This document shows, piece after piece, positions 63,232 to 64,000 of a stretch of 64,000 nucleotides of DNA. The stretch spans positions 124,001 to 188,000 of the forward strand of contig CASEGL010000001.1 in NCBI GenBank assembly GCA_949287525.1, given 5' to 3'. The notes beneath the pieces were generated by a model. That model had not been told where the DNA came from. It did no database searches and saw nothing but the letters and a program-made list of their open reading frames with translations. Each line of letters begins with the position of its first letter. The stretch's first letter is position 1. The translations under genes were made by a program, and so were the position numbers. Source of the stretch: an uncultured Rikenellaceae bacterium (GTDB lineage Bacteria > Bacteroidota > Bacteroidia > Bacteroidales > Rikenellaceae).

Positions 63232-64000
63232 TTATTTTACCGCAAGTTCCACCAGAGCCTCGAAAGCCTCCTTCCCGTCCCTGTGGTTCAGACGGTAGCA
63301 GAACTCATTCACGTACTTCTGCATATACTTAACCGATACGTTGTGGAATACACCATACACGCCACGTTTCAATACAGCCCAGAAACTTTCTATCCCGTTT
63401 GTGTGGATTCCGTCTCCGAGTGAATATGCAACGGTGTGGTCTATCTTCAACCGTATAAAGTTACAATCATTTTCTTTGTCGAGGATATTGTATCCAGAAA
63501 ATTGGTCGGTCATAACGGTGGTGTTTTTCTTGCATACCTTTTTCAGTACGTTGAAAAGTTGCTTGCCGCTTAATTGCTTCCCTTCTTCGTTGTAATTGGC
63601 GACAACGGCATGTACTTTGCCAGTATTACGTTCTTTCACTCCGATTACAGGTGTCTTGGAAGTACCGCGACCTCTTTTCGGCTTATTCTCATTGTCTTTG
63701 TCTTTATTTTCGTCCGAGTGATTGTTGTCCTTGCGAGGTTTTCCACCTACATAGGTTTCATCAATCTCTACTATGGCCTCAAATGTTTCTTTATATTCCT
63801 CTTTCTCCATAGCCTTGCGGATTTGATGCAGCATACGCCATGCAGACTGATAAGAACCCATTCCTAACTCTCTTTTCAGTTGCAACGCCGATATACCTTT
63901 CCGGGATATGATAACAAGATTCATCGCATATAGCCACATACGTAAGTCAAGGTGGGTATTCTCGAATATCGTACCTTTCAGGGCGGAGAACTCAGACTTG
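63232..64000 (-). CDS. IS1595/ISXO2-type transposase, cut by the window edge
   Basis: The C-terminal part of a DDE transposase. The frame stays open upstream of the ATG at 63939 to the right edge, adding ALKGTIFENTHLDLR, which matches the family, so the real start lies outside the window. Catalytic elements are VEIDETYVGG, MTDQFSGY and HTNGIESFWAVLKRGVYG. A lysine- and asparagine-rich insert (near 63690) and RGRGTSKTPVIGVKERNTG are usual in the group. It lies just upstream of the methyltransferase on the same strand. Confidence 0.9.
   Translation of the reverse strand, partial: KSEFSALKGTIFENTHLDLRMWLYAMNLVIISRKGISALQLKRELGMGSYQSAWRMLHQIRKAMEKEEYKETFEAIVEIDETYVGGKPRKDNNHSDENKDKDNENKPKRGRGTSKTPVIGVKERNTGKVHAVVANYNEEGKQLSGKQLFNVLKKVCKKNTTVMTDQFSGYNILDKENDCNFIRLKIDHTVAYSLGDGIHTNGIESFWAVLKRGVYGVFHNVSVKYMQKYVNEFCYRLNHRDGKEAFEALVELAVK

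Larger units (their letters stand above)
61032..64000 (-). mobile_element. AT-rich acquired block: IS1595-like transposase with restriction-modification cargo
   Basis: From about 61030 to the right edge base composition falls sharply compared with the core genome. The block holds, in one direction on the minus strand, a transposase, a cytosine methyltransferase and a probable restriction endonuclease, with gaps of 14 and 7 bases. The left boundary is set by composition only. No terminal inverted repeat could be located because the other end lies outside the window. Confidence 0.55.

Overview
The window is a high-GC (roughly 58-60 % by eye) chromosomal segment of a Bacteroidetes bacterium, most likely of the order Bacteroidales and probably close to Alistipes (Rikenellaceae). 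The evidence is a SusC/SusD outer-membrane pair, several lineage-typical families (putative porin, DUF4296, DUF4831, TIGR02757, YbbR next to coaE), and the Bacteroidetes promoter signature (TTG, about 19-20 nt, TAnnTTTG) in front of many genes. The genus is inferred from style and gene content, not from a database search.

Layout. 0-12.5 kb: recF and a DUF721 gene; then, on the other strand, two tandem zinc-type CDF exporters, a LemA/TPM pair, a periplasmic lytic transglycosylase, a putative porin and pssA; then, divergently, manC and murF. 12.5-21 kb: a SusC/SusD/lipoprotein operon behind a long leader, then transketolase. 21-34 kb: a long minus-strand run with a frameshifted acetyltransferase, folE, an amidohydrolase overlapping a DUF4296 lipoprotein, a LolC/E-type permease, rbfA, several envelope proteins, folK, holB, dut and a MOP-family flippase. 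34-42.7 kb: a YdeI-like protein, rlmN, tRNA-Ala(GGC), tonB, a CPA2 antiporter, prs, engB, fbp and a thioredoxin. 42.7-50.6 kb (minus strand): a Ntn (choloylglycine-type) hydrolase, an AlkD-like protein, DUF4831, trmN6, a lipoprotein, TIGR02757, a LolD-type ATPase, folP, coaE and YbbR. 50.7-59 kb: ompH-like, ruvA, a secreted protein, a radical SAM enzyme, prfB, frr, a TlpA-type protein, pyrH and dxs.

59-64 kb is different. It holds an unrecognised 488-residue protein, a promoter-terminator unit that can fold into a long rod-shaped RNA resembling 6S RNA, and an AT-rich block with a type II restriction-modification pair transcribed directly behind an IS1595/ISXO2-type transposase that runs off the right edge. 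The methyltransferase start codon lies only 14 bases after the transposase stop, so these genes look like cargo of one acquired unit.

Together the core genes cover folate synthesis (folE, folK, folP), isoprenoid and pentose metabolism (dxs, tkt, fbp, prs), translation (prfB, frr, rbfA, rlmN, trmN6), replication and repair (recF, ruvA, holB, dut) and envelope building (murF, pssA, LolD- and LolE-like parts, ompH-like, TonB/SusCD). Most transcription units end in clear intrinsic hairpins. No CRISPR array, rRNA operon, prophage or polysaccharide-degradation cluster was seen.
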